Assembly: GCF_000306945.1 (NCBI RefSeq)
Contig: NC_018518.1
Coordinates: forward strand, 620,001 to 684,000
Length of the DNA stretch: 64,000 nucleotides
Direction: 5' to 3'
From: Bordetella pertussis 18323
GTDB taxonomy: Bacteria; Pseudomonadota; Gammaproteobacteria; Burkholderiales; Burkholderiaceae_B
Below the pieces are notes generated by a model, which was given only the letters and a program-made list of their open reading frames with translations, was not told the DNA's origin and made no database searches. Positions 1-10,722 of this stretch are shown one piece after another. The position numbers and the translations under genes are program-made. How positions within the stretch are numbered: position 1 is the first letter of the stretch; each line of letters opens with the position of its first letter.

Positions 1-1
1 G

Positions 2-82
2 CTGATCGGATTGGGCGCGGCCATCGTGCCCGTGGTGATCGGCGCGCTGGTGCGCCTGCTGCAGGTACGGCGCGGGCAGTGA
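2..82 (+). CDS. C-terminal end of an unidentified membrane protein (partial)
   Basis: The window opens inside a reading frame that ends with TGA at 80-82. The 26 visible residues are mostly hydrophobic (Leu, Ile, Val, Ala, Gly) and finish with a basic tail (VRRGQ), as expected for a last transmembrane helix with a cytoplasmic end. The family cannot be named from so little. It converges on amiC, with a strong hairpin at 129-158 between them. Confidence 0.5.
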   Translation: MIGLGAAIVPVVIGALVRLLQVRRGQ

Positions 83-128
83 GAAGCGGGCGCCCGTCCC
101 CGTTGGGGAGGAGCGACACCCGCGGCAA

Positions 129-158
129 GGGTGCCTGTCCCAGCCGGGACAGGCACCC
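129..158. repeat. Perfect 13-bp inverted repeat, REP-like or terminator-like
   Basis: Two exact 13-base arms (129-141 and 146-158) flank a 4-base loop. A degenerate second version lies at about 190-222. The hairpin sits between convergent genes but has no T-run, so a classic Rho-independent terminator is not clear. It may be a dispersed intergenic repeat or a Rho-type 3' end. Confidence 0.6.
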
Positions 159-224
159 TGCTGTACGCCATCGACGCTTGACGGCCAAGGCGGTATCTGT
201 CTCTGCCGGGGCAGGCGCCCTGGC

Positions 225-1610
225 TCAGCTCACGTCGCCTACGCGCGCCAGCGGCGGGTTGGCGGTGAAGTAGCGGTCGATGCCGGTCATCATGGCCTGC
301 GCCAGCTTTTCCTGGTGCGCCGCGCTGCGCAGCAGGGCTTCTTCCTTCGGATTGCTGATGAAGGCCGTCTCGACCAGGATGGACGGGATATCGGGCGCCT
401 TCAGTACCGCGAAGCCCGCCTGCTCGACCCGGTTCTTGTGCAGCCGGTTGATCTTCTTGATCTCGTCCAGGAAGGCGCTGCCGACCTTGAGCGAATCGTT
501 GATCTGCGCCGTGGTGGACAGGTCCAGCAGCACCTTGGCCACCTGGCGGTCGTGGCTGCCGAGGTTGACGCCGCCGATCAGGTCGGCCGCGTTCTCCTTG
601 TCGGCCAGCCAGCGCGCCTGCGTGCTGGATGCGCCGCGTTCGGACAGCGCGAACACCGACGAGCCGTTGGCCGTGGGCTTGATGAAGGCGTCGGCGTGGA
701 TGGACACGAACAGGTCGGCGCGCACGCGCCGCGCCTTCTGCACGCGCACGTGCAGCGGCACGAAGTAATCGTCGTCGCGCGTCAGATAGGCGCGCATGTA
801 CGGCTGGGCGTCGATCAGGGTCTTCAGCCGCCGCGCGATGCGCAGCACCACGTCCTTCTCGCGCAGGCCCGAGCGGCCGATGGCGCCGGGGTCCTCGCCG
901 CCATGTCCGGGATCGAGCGCGATGGTCAGCATGCGCTTGCGGCTGGCCGAGCGGCCGGGCGCGGGAAGCGGCTTGATGGGCGGGGCGGGCAGCGCGGGCG
1001 CCGGCTCCTGGCCGCGGGCCAGCGGCGCGGCCGGCTGGTCGGGCGCGGGCTGGTTGCGCGCGATCTCGTCGAGCACGCGCGCCAGCGGGTCGTCGACATC
1101 GGGCCCGGACTGCTTGTTCAGGATCGCCATCAGCGGGTCCTGCGCCACCTTCGGGTACAGGTCCAGCACCAGGCGGTACTGGTAGTCGGCCACCGGCTTG
1201 AGGGTGAACACCTGGGGCGCCACCGACTGCTTGAGGTCGAATACCAGGCGCACCACGTTGGGCCGGTTCTGCGCCACGCGCAGGCCCTGGATGTACGGGT
1301 CGTCGTGCCGCACCTTGGACACGAGGTCGTTGAGGGCGGCATTGACCGACAGGCCTTCGATGTCGACCACCAGGCGGTGGGGGTTCTCCAGCGTGAAGTG
1401 TTCCGCCTTGAGCTCGCTGTCGAGCTCGAGCGTGACGCGCGTGTACTCATCGGCCGGCCAGGTGCGCACGGCCAGGATGGTGGCCGCATGCGCCAGGCGG
1501 GGAACGACAGGGAGGACGAGCAGGGTCGCGGCGACGCTGATCAGGCGTCGGCGGGCGGCGGCGCGGGGAGAGAGCGCGCCGTGGGCGGGGGGACAATCGC
1601 GTTCAACCAT
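225..1610 (-). CDS. amiC: N-acetylmuramoyl-L-alanine amidase, AmiC type
   Basis: Periplasmic zinc amidase that removes stem peptides from peptidoglycan during daughter-cell separation. The 461-residue protein starts at the ATG at 1610 because the signal peptide follows directly. An Arg-Arg-Arg cluster before a hydrophobic stretch ending LAHAA suggests Tat export, as in E. coli AmiC. An AMIN domain (about 35-140) precedes a Pro/Ala linker and an Amidase_3 domain with DPGHGGEDPGA, FVSIHADA and the catalytic ILVETAFISN. Its start lies inside the end of tsaE (about 70 bp overlap), a common pairing in proteobacteria. Longer open sequence upstream is tsaE read in another frame. Confidence 0.92.
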   Translation of the reverse strand: MVERDCPPAHGALSPRAAARRRLISVAATLLVLPVVPRLAHAATILAVRTWPADEYTRVTLELDSELKAEHFTLENPHRLVVDIEGLSVNAALNDLVSKVRHDDPYIQGLRVAQNRPNVVRLVFDLKQSVAPQVFTLKPVADYQYRLVLDLYPKVAQDPLMAILNKQSGPDVDDPLARVLDEIARNQPAPDQPAAPLARGQEPAPALPAPPIKPLPAPGRSASRKRMLTIALDPGHGGEDPGAIGRSGLREKDVVLRIARRLKTLIDAQPYMRAYLTRDDDYFVPLHVRVQKARRVRADLFVSIHADAFIKPTANGSSVFALSERGASSTQARWLADKENAADLIGGVNLGSHDRQVAKVLLDLSTTAQINDSLKVGSAFLDEIKKINRLHKNRVEQAGFAVLKAPDIPSILVETAFISNPKEEALLRSAAHQEKLAQAMMTGIDRYFTANPPLARVGDVS

Positions 1611-2077
1611 GTTTGTCCTCGGGCGGTATGGGCGGTCAGGCTGGCGTCCCGTCCCTGGTCCGCGTAAGCCAGGGAGATCAGCAGGTCCGGAGGGGGCAGC
1701 AAGCCTGCCGCGCGCTCCGGCCATTCGATCAAAACTACCGCGTCGTCACGCAGTAAATCTCGGAAACCGGCGTCCAGCCATTCGCGCGAATCGCTAAACC
1801 TATAAAAATCAAGGTGATAGAAGTATAAGTTAGAAACTTTATAGGATTCAAGCAGCGCGTAGCTGGGACTCTTGATCCGGCCCTGGATGCCGCATTCACG
1901 CAACAGTGCGCGCGTGAAGGCCGTCTTGCCGGCGCCCAGGTCGCCTTGCAGGTGGATCTGTCCCCCCGGCTGGCCGCCGCGCCGCCCGTCGACCAGCGGC
2001 GCAAGCTGGCGCGCCAGGTTTTCGGTGGCGGCTTCGTCGGGCAGGTGCAGGCAGAGGGTGGTCGGTGGGGCGGACAT
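1541..2077 (-). CDS. tsaE: tRNA threonylcarbamoyladenosine biosynthesis ATPase TsaE
   Basis: TsaE is the P-loop ATPase partner of TsaB and TsaD in making t6A37 of ANN-decoding tRNAs. The 178-residue protein has Walker A GDLGAGKT near residue 45, then the family stretches SPSYALLE and FYHLDFYR and the motif LIEWPERA. The Pro/Ala-rich C-terminal tail past the core overlaps amiC by about 70 bp, so the two genes are likely co-transcribed. It is divergent from fumC across about 150 bp. Confidence 0.93.
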   Translation of the reverse strand: MSAPPTTLCLHLPDEAATENLARQLAPLVDGRRGGQPGGQIHLQGDLGAGKTAFTRALLRECGIQGRIKSPSYALLESYKVSNLYFYHLDFYRFSDSREWLDAGFRDLLRDDAVVLIEWPERAAGLLPPPDLLISLAYADQGRDASLTAHTARGQTWLNAIVPPPTARSLPAPPPADA

Positions 2078-2228
2078 GGCGGGTCTCGAGTGGTAAAACG
2101 CAAGGCGTGGAGCGGATTATAGGAAGCGTGCTTTCTGCTACGCTTGCCGACAGGATTGATTCTCGTTCACCTGTTGCCGGATGCGTCCGGCAACCCGACC
2201 AATTCGCCGCAAACGGAGCTGTACCGCC

Positions 2229-3620
<1,392 letters not shown>

Positions 3621-3636
3621 AGCGGCGCCGGGCGCG

Positions 3637-4548
3637 TCAGTTGGGCGCGCCCAGCCCCGCGGCCGCGGTCAGCCAGAGCGGGATGGTCGCGGCCGAGGCC
3701 AGCGTGCCCAGCGAGATCAGCACCGCGACCATGCGGCCGTCGCCGCCCATGCGCATGGCCAGCACATACGCCGCCGAGGCGGTGGGCAGGGCGGAAAACA
3801 GCACCAGCATGCGCGTCTCCAGCGCCGGCAGCCCCAGCGCCCAGGCGATGCCCAGCGCCGCCGACGGCATGGCGGCCAGCTTGACCGCCAGCATCCAGCC
3901 GATCAGCCGGCCATGGCCCTTGCCGCCTTCCCAGGCGAGGCTGGCGCCCACGCACATGATGCCCAGCGCCAGGGCCGCCGCGCCCAGCCGCGCCATCACG
4001 GTGTCGATGGGCCCGGGCAGGCTCAGCCCGGCGAGGTTGCAGGCCAGGCTCAGCAGGGTCGAGACCAGCAGCGGGTTGCGCGCCAGCTCGCGCAGCAGGC
4101 CGTTGCCGCTGTGGCGCGCCAGGCCGTACACGGCGGCGACATTGGCCATGGGCACGGCAAAGCCCACGATCAGCGCCATGATGGTCTGGCCGGGGCCGCC
4201 GGCCAGGCTGGCGGCCAGGGCCAGGCCGATATAGGTATTGAAGCGGTAGCCGCATTGCGCCGCCGAGGCCAGCGCCACCGGCGCGGGCCTGAGCACGGGG
4301 CCGGCCAGCCAGGCCAGCGCCACGCCGCAGGCCATCAGGGCCGCGGTGGCCTGCAGCAGCTGCATGGCATGGCCGGCGCTGATGGGGGTGCGCAGGATGG
4401 ACTGGAACAGCAGCGCGGGGAACAGCACGAAATACACCATGCGCTCGGTGCCGGCGAAGAATTCGCGGGAGAATCCCAGTTTGTGGCGCAGGGCCCAGCC
4501 CAGGGCGACGAGCATGAAATCGGGCAAAACCAGCAGGGCAACCGACAT
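3637..4548 (-). CDS. AEC (auxin efflux carrier) family transporter
   Basis: Inner-membrane protein of 303 residues built of about ten hydrophobic helices, with the N-terminal segment PDFMLVALGWALRH and a conserved central NTYIGLALA-like stretch of the AEC/MleP family. Members move small carboxylates such as malate or malonate; the substrate here is unknown. The start at 4548 opens directly into the first helix. The gene is divergent from a Bug receptor gene, but no physical coupling between AEC carriers and Bug proteins is established. Confidence 0.82.
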   Translation of the reverse strand: MSVALLVLPDFMLVALGWALRHKLGFSREFFAGTERMVYFVLFPALLFQSILRTPISAGHAMQLLQATAALMACGVALAWLAGPVLRPAPVALASAAQCGYRFNTYIGLALAASLAGGPGQTIMALIVGFAVPMANVAAVYGLARHSGNGLLRELARNPLLVSTLLSLACNLAGLSLPGPIDTVMARLGAAALALGIMCVGASLAWEGGKGHGRLIGWMLAVKLAAMPSAALGIAWALGLPALETRMLVLFSALPTASAAYVLAMRMGGDGRMVAVLISLGTLASAATIPLWLTAAAGLGAPN

Positions 4549-4752
4549 GGAACCTGGAAGGAAAATTGACAGGAGCGGCGCTTCCGCGTCGCGGCGCAAG
4601 CTGCTATTCTCCGACATTCTGGCAGCGCCTTGGCCATAAGCAATCCTTTGAAGGCGCGCGCCAACACTCAAAAAGGCCGCCGCACACCGGTACGCCCACC
4701 GCACAGCCGGCCCGTTACGCACGGCGCCGAAATCCCTGGAGGAAACAAACTC

Positions 4753-5736
4753 ATGAATAAAGTACGCACCCTGGTTCAGGCCATTGCCGTGGCCACCGGC
4801 CTTGTCGCCGCCGCTGGCGCGCAGGCCGCCGATGCCTATCCCAGCAAGGCCATTCGCGTGATCGTTCCGTTTGCCCCGGGCGGCTCGACCGACATCATCG
4901 CCCGCCTGGTGACGCAGCGCATGAGCCAGGAGCTGGGCCAGCCCATGGTGGTGGAAAACAAGGGCGGCGCCGGCGGCGCCATCGGCGCGTCCGAAGCCGC
5001 GCGGGCCGAGCCCGACGGCTACACGCTGTCGATCGCCACCGTGTCGACCATGGCCGTCAACCCGGCCTGCCGACCCAAGGACCTGCCGTACGACCCGATC
5101 AAGGATTTCCAGCCGGTCACCAACTTCGCCAACACGGCCAACGTCGTGGCGGTCAATCCCAAGTTTCCCGCCAAGGATTTCAAGGGCTTCCTGGAAGAGC
5201 TCAAGAAGAACCCCGGCAAGTACTCGTATGGCAGCTCGGGCACCTGCGGCGTGCTGCACCTGATGGGCGAGTCGTTCAAGATGGCCACGGGCACCGATAT
5301 CGTGCACGTGCCCTACAAGGGTTCGGGCCCGGCCGTGGCCGATGCCGTGGGCGGCCAGATCGAACTGATCTTCGACAACCTGCCGTCGTCCATGCCGCAG
5401 ATCCAGGCCGGCAAGCTGCGCGCCATGGCCATCGCGTGGCCGACCCGCATCGACGCCATCAAGGACGTCCCCACGTTCGCCGATGCCGGTTTCCCGGTGC
5501 TGAACCAGCCGGTGTGGTACGGCCTGCTGGCGCCCAAGGGCACGCCGATGGATGTCGTGAACAAGCTGCGCGATGCCGCCGTGGTGGCCCTGAAGGACCC
5601 GAAGGTCATCAAGGCCCTGGACGACCAGGGCTCGGCGCCGTCGGGCAACACGCCCGAAGAGTTCGCCAAGGAAATCAAGGAGCAGTACGACTGGGCGCAG
5701 GACGTGGTCAAGAAGCAGAACATCAAGCTGGACTGA
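4753..5736 (+). CDS. Bug/TctC-family periplasmic solute-binding protein
   Basis: Extracytoplasmic receptor of 327 residues with a cleavable signal peptide ending GAQAADAYPSK. The family hallmark VPFAPGGSTDIIAR follows, then VVENKGGAGG and VPYKGSGPAVAD in the two ligand-binding lobes. Bug proteins bind small carboxylated or amidated ligands for tripartite tricarboxylate transport. No TctA/TctB membrane genes are adjacent, which is common for Bordetella Bug genes. The start follows GGAGG, and a strong terminator lies about 27 bp after the stop. Confidence 0.93.
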   Translation: MNKVRTLVQAIAVATGLVAAAGAQAADAYPSKAIRVIVPFAPGGSTDIIARLVTQRMSQELGQPMVVENKGGAGGAIGASEAARAEPDGYTLSIATVSTMAVNPACRPKDLPYDPIKDFQPVTNFANTANVVAVNPKFPAKDFKGFLEELKKNPGKYSYGSSGTCGVLHLMGESFKMATGTDIVHVPYKGSGPAVADAVGGQIELIFDNLPSSMPQIQAGKLRAMAIAWPTRIDAIKDVPTFADAGFPVLNQPVWYGLLAPKGTPMDVVNKLRDAAVVALKDPKVIKALDDQGSAPSGNTPEEFAKEIKEQYDWAQDVVKKQNIKLD

Positions 5737-5763
5737 TGGCTGCCTGACACCGTGCACGCCGAA

Positions 5764-5787
5764 AGCGCCCCGCGGGGCGCTTTTTTC
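5764..5787 (+). terminator. Rho-independent terminator of the Bug gene
   Basis: An 8-bp GC-rich stem (AGCGCCCC / GGGGCGCT) with a 2-base loop is followed by six T residues. It lies just after the Bug stop codon and between convergent genes, so it may also serve the lysR gene on the other strand. Confidence 0.85.
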
Positions 5788-5800
5788 TTGCGCGCGTTGT

Positions 5801-6700
5801 TTATTCCGGTTGCGGCGCGGGCTGCGCCTGCAGCACCGAGCAGGCCTGGCGCAGGCGCTCGATGAAGTCGTGGTGCAGGGTCGAGAGCGCGTCCTGGCTG
5901 CGGGTCATGACGCTGATGGGCACGCGCAGCGCCGGCTCCAGGCGCCGCAGCGCCATGCCGGGACGCAGCATGGCGCGCGCGGTGATGGCGTCGACCACGG
6001 CGTCGCCGCAACCGGCCTCGGCCAGCGCGCAGGCCACGTAGTGGGTCTGTACCTGGATTGCCACGCGGGGGGCCAGCCCTTGCGCGTCCAGCGCCATTTG
6101 CAGCAGCGAGCCCGAGGCATCGCGGGCGTCGAGCACGATGAGGGTTTCGCCGCCGAGTTCCTGCAGGCGCGTCGTGCCGGCGCCGGGGCGGCGGCTCAGG
6201 TGCACCAGTTCGGTATGGCCCAGGCTGGTGCGCGTCAGGCCGGGGTGGTTGTTGGCGTCGAAGGTAATGGCCAGGTCGAGCTCGTGCGCCAGCAGGCCCT
6301 GCACCAGCTCGGCGCTGTGGTGGGTGTGGATGTCGAAGGTGATGCCGGGCTGGGCGTCGCGGCTGGCGCGCACCACGCCGGGCAGCAGGCCCAGGCCGAG
6401 AGCCGGCGCGCAGCCCAGCCGCAGGTGGCCGTGGGGGCGGTCGCGCAGGCTGGCGGCCAGCCTGCGCACGCTGCCGAGGTCCTGGTTCAGGCGCGCCACC
6501 TCGGGCGCCAGGATTTCGGCTTCGCGCGTGGCCACCAGGCGCCCCTTGACCCGCTCGAACAGCTTGAACCCGAGCTGGGCCTCGGCGTGCGCCAGCAGCT
6601 TGCTGGCCGCGGGCTGAGAAATATGCAGGGCCGCCGCCGCCTCGGTCAGCGACCCGGTACAGCGGATGGCCTCGAAGATCTCGATGTGGCGCAGGCGCAT
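5801..6700 (-). CDS. LysR-family transcriptional regulator
   Basis: A 299-residue LTTR. The N-terminal winged helix-turn-helix covers about 1-65 (RHIEIFEAI ... SLTEAAAALHISQPAASK), followed by a periplasmic-binding-like effector domain. It is divergent from the gamma-glutamyltransferase gene across about 105 bp, which makes ggt a plausible target. It is also convergent with the Bug gene. The effector is unknown. Confidence 0.9.
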   Translation of the reverse strand: MRLRHIEIFEAIRCTGSLTEAAAALHISQPAASKLLAHAEAQLGFKLFERVKGRLVATREAEILAPEVARLNQDLGSVRRLAASLRDRPHGHLRLGCAPALGLGLLPGVVRASRDAQPGITFDIHTHHSAELVQGLLAHELDLAITFDANNHPGLTRTSLGHTELVHLSRRPGAGTTRLQELGGETLIVLDARDASGSLLQMALDAQGLAPRVAIQVQTHYVACALAEAGCGDAVVDAITARAMLRPGMALRRLEPALRVPISVMTRSQDALSTLHHDFIERLRQACSVLQAQPAPQPE

Positions 6701-6806
6701 GGCTCAAACCCGGGATGGAAAATGCGATTCTATGCCGAGGCGGGTTCGCCGCTGCCGGACAGCCTGTTTATCATGTGCCGTTGGACCAGCCTGAGGAGGG
6801 GAGACC

Positions 6807-8561
6807 ATGCCATTGCGGACGCTGTTGGCGGCGCTGTGCGCCGCCGCCATTTGCCAGGCGCCGGCCTGGGCGCGCGAGGCGCCGGGCGTGGCGCGCGAGG
6901 ACGTCAATCCGGAGATCGCCAGCGCGCGCAGCGAGCGCGCGCAAGCGCACGCCCAGCGCTACATGATCGCCACCGCCAACCCGCTGGCCAGCGAGGCCGG
7001 CTACCGTATCCTGCGGGCCGGCGGCAGCGCCACCGACGCCATCATCGCCGCGCAACTGGTGCTGAACCTGGTCGAGCCGCAATCCTCGGGCATAGGCGGC
7101 GGCGCCTTCATGGTGCACTACGACCGCGGCGCCGGCGAGCTGCGCGTCTACGACAGCCGCGAGACCGCGCCCGCGGCTGCGCGGCCCGACCGCTTCCTGC
7201 GCGAGGGCAAGCCGCTGTCGTATGCCGAATCGGTCAACAACGGCCGCGCGGTCGGCACGCCGGGCCTGTTGCGCGGCCTGGAGCTGGCGCATCGCCAGCA
7301 CGGCAAGCTGCCATGGCAGGCCCTGTTCGAGCCGGCCATCGCGATGGCCGAGCAGGGGTTCGCCGTGTCGCCGCGCCTGCACGAGTCCATCGCCGGCGAC
7401 AAGGCGCTGGCGGCGCAGCCCGCGGCGGCGCGCTACTTCTACGGCCCCGACGGGCAGGCCTGGCCGGTCGGCCACCGGCTGCGGAATCCCGAGTTCGCGG
7501 CCACGCTGCGCAGCATCGCGCGCGAGGGGGCCGATGCCTTCTACCGCGGGCCGATCGCGCGCGACATCGTGGCGGCGGTGCGTGCCCATCCCACGCCGGG
7601 CGACCTGGCCGAGGCCGACTTGGCCGGCTACCGGGCCGTGGTGCGCGAGCCTGTGTGTGGCCTGTACCGGGGCTACCGCCTGTGCGGCGCGCCGCCGCCG
7701 AGCAGCGGCCCGCTGGCGGTGCTGCAGATGCTGGGCGAACTGGAACAGTACCCGCTGGCGCGCATGCGTCCCGGCAGTGTCGAGGCCGTGCATTATTTTT
7801 CCGAGGCCGGGCGGCTGGCCTTCGCCGACCGAGACTTCTACGTGGCCGATCCGGCCTTTGTCGATGTTCCGGTGCGGGCGCTGCTCGATCCCGCCTACCT
7901 GCGCCAGCGCGGCGCGCTGATCCGCCCCGACCGCAGCATGAAGACGGCCCTGCCGGGCGATCCGCAGGGGCTGCTGGCCGAACGCGCGCGCGACGACGCC
8001 ATCGAGGTGCCCTCGACCAGCCACCTGGTGGCGGTGGATGCCGCGGGCAACGTGGTTTCCATGACGTCCACCATCGAGGCCGCGTTCGGCAGCAAGATCT
8101 TCGTGCGCGGTTTCCTGCTCAACAACGAGATGACGGACTTCTCGTCCTCCTACCGCGATCCGGAAGGGCGGCTGGTCGCCAACCGGGTCGAGCCGGGCAA
8201 GCGGCCGCGCAGCTCGATGGCGCCCATGATCGTGTTTCGCGCCGGCAAGCCCGTGCTGGCGCTGGGTTCGCCCGGCGGCAGCGCCATCATCAACTACGTG
8301 GCCAAGACGCTGGTCGGCGTGCTCGATTGGAAGCTGGACGTGCAGCAGGCGATCGCGCTGCCCAACCTGGGCAGCCGCAACAAGGAAACCGAGCTCGAGC
8401 GCGGCACGGCGCTGGAAGCGCTGGCCCCGGCGCTGCGGCGCATGGGCCATGAGGTGCGCATCACCGATTTTCCCAGCGGAATCCAGGGCATCGTGATCGG
8501 GCCGCACGACCTGGCCGGCGGCGCCGATCCGCGCCGCGAAGGCCTGGCGCTGGGCGACTGA
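6807..8561 (+). CDS. ggt: Gamma-glutamyltransferase (glutathione hydrolase)
   Basis: Ntn-hydrolase that removes the gamma-glutamyl group of glutathione and related peptides in the periplasm. The 584-residue precursor has a signal peptide (MPLRTLLAALCAAAI...AWA). The autoprocessing site that creates the N-terminal catalytic Thr of the small subunit is VPSTSHLVAVD (about residues 398-408). The substrate-binding motif GSPGGSAIINY is also present. A good ribosome site (GAGGGG) precedes the ATG. It is divergent from a lysR gene. Pertussis and bronchiseptica grow on glutamate-type substrates, which fits a scavenging role. Confidence 0.93.
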   Translation: MPLRTLLAALCAAAICQAPAWAREAPGVAREDVNPEIASARSERAQAHAQRYMIATANPLASEAGYRILRAGGSATDAIIAAQLVLNLVEPQSSGIGGGAFMVHYDRGAGELRVYDSRETAPAAARPDRFLREGKPLSYAESVNNGRAVGTPGLLRGLELAHRQHGKLPWQALFEPAIAMAEQGFAVSPRLHESIAGDKALAAQPAAARYFYGPDGQAWPVGHRLRNPEFAATLRSIAREGADAFYRGPIARDIVAAVRAHPTPGDLAEADLAGYRAVVREPVCGLYRGYRLCGAPPPSSGPLAVLQMLGELEQYPLARMRPGSVEAVHYFSEAGRLAFADRDFYVADPAFVDVPVRALLDPAYLRQRGALIRPDRSMKTALPGDPQGLLAERARDDAIEVPSTSHLVAVDAAGNVVSMTSTIEAAFGSKIFVRGFLLNNEMTDFSSSYRDPEGRLVANRVEPGKRPRSSMAPMIVFRAGKPVLALGSPGGSAIINYVAKTLVGVLDWKLDVQQAIALPNLGSRNKETELERGTALEALAPALRRMGHEVRITDFPSGIQGIVIGPHDLAGGADPRREGLALGD

Positions 8562-8568
8562 GGGCGGT

Positions 8569-9693
8569 TCAGGCCCCGGCCGGTTCCTGCAAGGCCGGCG
8601 GCACGCTGCGCAGGCGCGCGGGGGTGCGCGACAGCTTGATGGGCGAGGCGATGCCCCGGTAGTCGCCGGCTTCCAGCAGCATGCCGCGGTGGCGGGCGTG
8701 CGGATGGTCGAGCGCCTGCGCCACGTCCAGCACGGCCGCGGCCGGCACGCCCAGCCGCAGCAGGCGCTCGGCCAGCGAGGCCGCTTCGTGCGGCCGCAGC
8801 AGTTCGGTCAGCGCGGCGCACAGGGCGTCGCGATGCGCCAGGCGCTCGGCGTTGCTGGCAAAGCGCGCGTCCTGCGCCAGTTGCGGGGCGCCCAGCGCGT
8901 CGGCCAGCGCCGCGAACTGGCGGTTGTTGCCCACCGCCAGGAAGATCGGCCCGGCGCCGGTGGGCAGGGTTTTATACGGCGCGATGTTCGGATGCGCGTT
9001 GCCGGTGCGCGTGGGCACCCGGCCGCTGTAGAAGTAGTTCGGCGCGTGCGGATGCAGCAGCGACAGCGCGCAGTCGTACAGCGTGATGTCCAGGAACTGG
9101 CCCAGGCCGCTGCGCTGGCGCTCCTGCAGGGCCAGCAGCACGGCGACGGCCGCGTTCAGGCCGGTCACCATGTCCACGACCGGCAGGCCCACCCGCGTGG
9201 CCGGGCCGTCGGCCTCGCCGTTGACGCTCATCAGCCCGCACATGGCCTGGGCGCAGGCGTCATAGCCCGGCAGGCCGCCCAGCGGGCCGTCGGCGCCGAA
9301 GCCGCTGACGCGGCAATGCACCAGGCGCGGAAAGGCCTGGCTCAGCGTGTCGTAGCCCAGCCCCCACTTCTCCAGCGTGCCGGGCTTGAAATTCTCCACC
9401 AGCACGTCGGCGTCGGCCAGCAGGCCGCGCAGCAGCTCCTGGCCGGCAGGCTGCGACAGGTCCAGCGCCATGCCACGCTTGTTGCGGTTGACGCCGATGA
9501 AGTAGGAGGCGGTCTGGCCGGAGAACGGCGGCCCCCAGCCGCGCGTCTCGTCGCCGCCGGGCGGTTCGATCTTCAGCACGTCGGCGCCGTGGTCGGCGAG
9601 GATCTGGGTGCAGTACGGGCCGCCCAGCACGCGCGACAGGTCGATGACGCGGCAGCCTTGCAGGGCGCCGGGGGGCAATGCGGCAACAGCCAT
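8569..9693 (-). CDS. Class III (CaiB/BaiF) CoA-transferase
   Basis: The 374-residue protein shows the family III start GCRVIDLSRVLGGPYCTQ, the CoA/nucleotide-binding region GADVLKIEPPGGDETR, and GYDACAQAMCG with the Asp expected to form the acyl-CoA anhydride. It would move CoA between organic acids; the acid is not predictable. It is the last gene of a reverse-strand operon behind a Bug receptor and an acyl-CoA dehydrogenase, suggesting uptake and CoA activation of a carboxylate. The operon is cut upstream by IS481 copy 1. Confidence 0.9.
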   Translation of the reverse strand: MAVAALPPGALQGCRVIDLSRVLGGPYCTQILADHGADVLKIEPPGGDETRGWGPPFSGQTASYFIGVNRNKRGMALDLSQPAGQELLRGLLADADVLVENFKPGTLEKWGLGYDTLSQAFPRLVHCRVSGFGADGPLGGLPGYDACAQAMCGLMSVNGEADGPATRVGLPVVDMVTGLNAAVAVLLALQERQRSGLGQFLDITLYDCALSLLHPHAPNYFYSGRVPTRTGNAHPNIAPYKTLPTGAGPIFLAVGNNRQFAALADALGAPQLAQDARFASNAERLAHRDALCAALTELLRPHEAASLAERLLRLGVPAAAVLDVAQALDHPHARHRGMLLEAGDYRGIASPIKLSRTPARLRSVPPALQEPAGA

Positions 9694-9706
9694 GGTGGAT
9701 ACGCCT

Positions 9707-10687
9707 TTAGTCCAGGGAAATCTGCGCGGCGCGGATCAGCTCGCCCCACTTGTCGACTTCCTCGTTGATGAAGCCGGCCAGGGCCTGCGGCGTGCGCTCG
9801 GGCGCCGGCACGATGCCTTGCTTGCGCAGCGTGTCGCGCACTTCGGGCGCGTCCAGCGCGGCGATGAAGGCGGCGTTCAGTTTCTGCACGATGGCGTCGG
9901 GCGTGCCCTTGGGCGCCACGATGCCGAAGAATACGCTGACGTCGTAGCCGGCCAGCCCCTGTTCGGCAATCGTGGGCAGCTCGGGCAGGGCCTGCGAGCG
10001 CTGCGCGCTGGCCAGGCCGATGGCCTTCAGCTTGCCGGCCTGTATGTGCGGCAACGCGGTAAGGATGTCGGTGAACGACATCGAAACCTGCCCGCCCAGC
10101 AGGTCGTTCAGGGCCGGGCCGGTGCCCTTGTAGGACACGTGCAGGATGCGCGTGCCGGCCATGCGGTTGAACAGCACGCCGGCCAGGTGCGAGGAGGCGC
10201 CGTTGCCCGAGGACGCGTAGCTCAGCTTGTCGGGATTGGCCTTGGCGTAGGCGATCAGTTCCTGCACGTTGTTGGCCGGCACCGAGGGATGCACCACCAG
10301 GATGTTGGGCAGGTGGCCGATGCGCACGATGGGCGCGAAGCTGGTGCGCGGGTCGTAGTTCTGTTTCTTGTACAGGCTGATGTTGATGGCCAGCGGGCCC
10401 GAGGTGCCGAACAGCAGCGTATAGCCGTCGGGCTTGGCGTGGGCCACCAGTTCGGCGCCGATATTGCCGCCCGCGCCGCCGCGGTTTTCCACCACCACGG
10501 TCTGGTCGAGTTGCGTTTTCAGGCCTTCGGCCAGCCGGCGCGCCATGGCGTCGGTGGGGCCGCCGGGCGGGAAGGGAACGACCAGGGTGACTGGCCGGTC
10601 GGGGTAGTCGGCCAGCGCCGGCGCGGCGGCGCCGCCCAGCAAGGCCAGGCCGGCGGCCAGGACGAGGCTGCGAATCAGCTGTTGCAT
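9707..10687 (-). CDS. Bug/TctC-family periplasmic solute-binding protein
   Basis: A 326-residue receptor with a signal peptide (MQQLIRSLVLAAGLALL...APALA), the family motif VPFPPGGPTDAMARRL, VVENRGGAGGNIGAEL, and the binding-loop stretch VSYKGTGPALND. It lies 13 bp upstream of the CoA-transferase and downstream of the acyl-CoA dehydrogenase remnant, so it probably captures the acid that the pathway degrades. Its native promoter may have been lost with the IS481-linked deletion upstream. Confidence 0.93.
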   Translation of the reverse strand: MQQLIRSLVLAAGLALLGGAAAPALADYPDRPVTLVVPFPPGGPTDAMARRLAEGLKTQLDQTVVVENRGGAGGNIGAELVAHAKPDGYTLLFGTSGPLAINISLYKKQNYDPRTSFAPIVRIGHLPNILVVHPSVPANNVQELIAYAKANPDKLSYASSGNGASSHLAGVLFNRMAGTRILHVSYKGTGPALNDLLGGQVSMSFTDILTALPHIQAGKLKAIGLASAQRSQALPELPTIAEQGLAGYDVSVFFGIVAPKGTPDAIVQKLNAAFIAALDAPEVRDTLRKQGIVPAPERTPQALAGFINEEVDKWGELIRAAQISLD

Positions 10688-10722
10688 GGTATGTCTCCGT
10701 CGTTGTTATGTGGGAACCGCCG

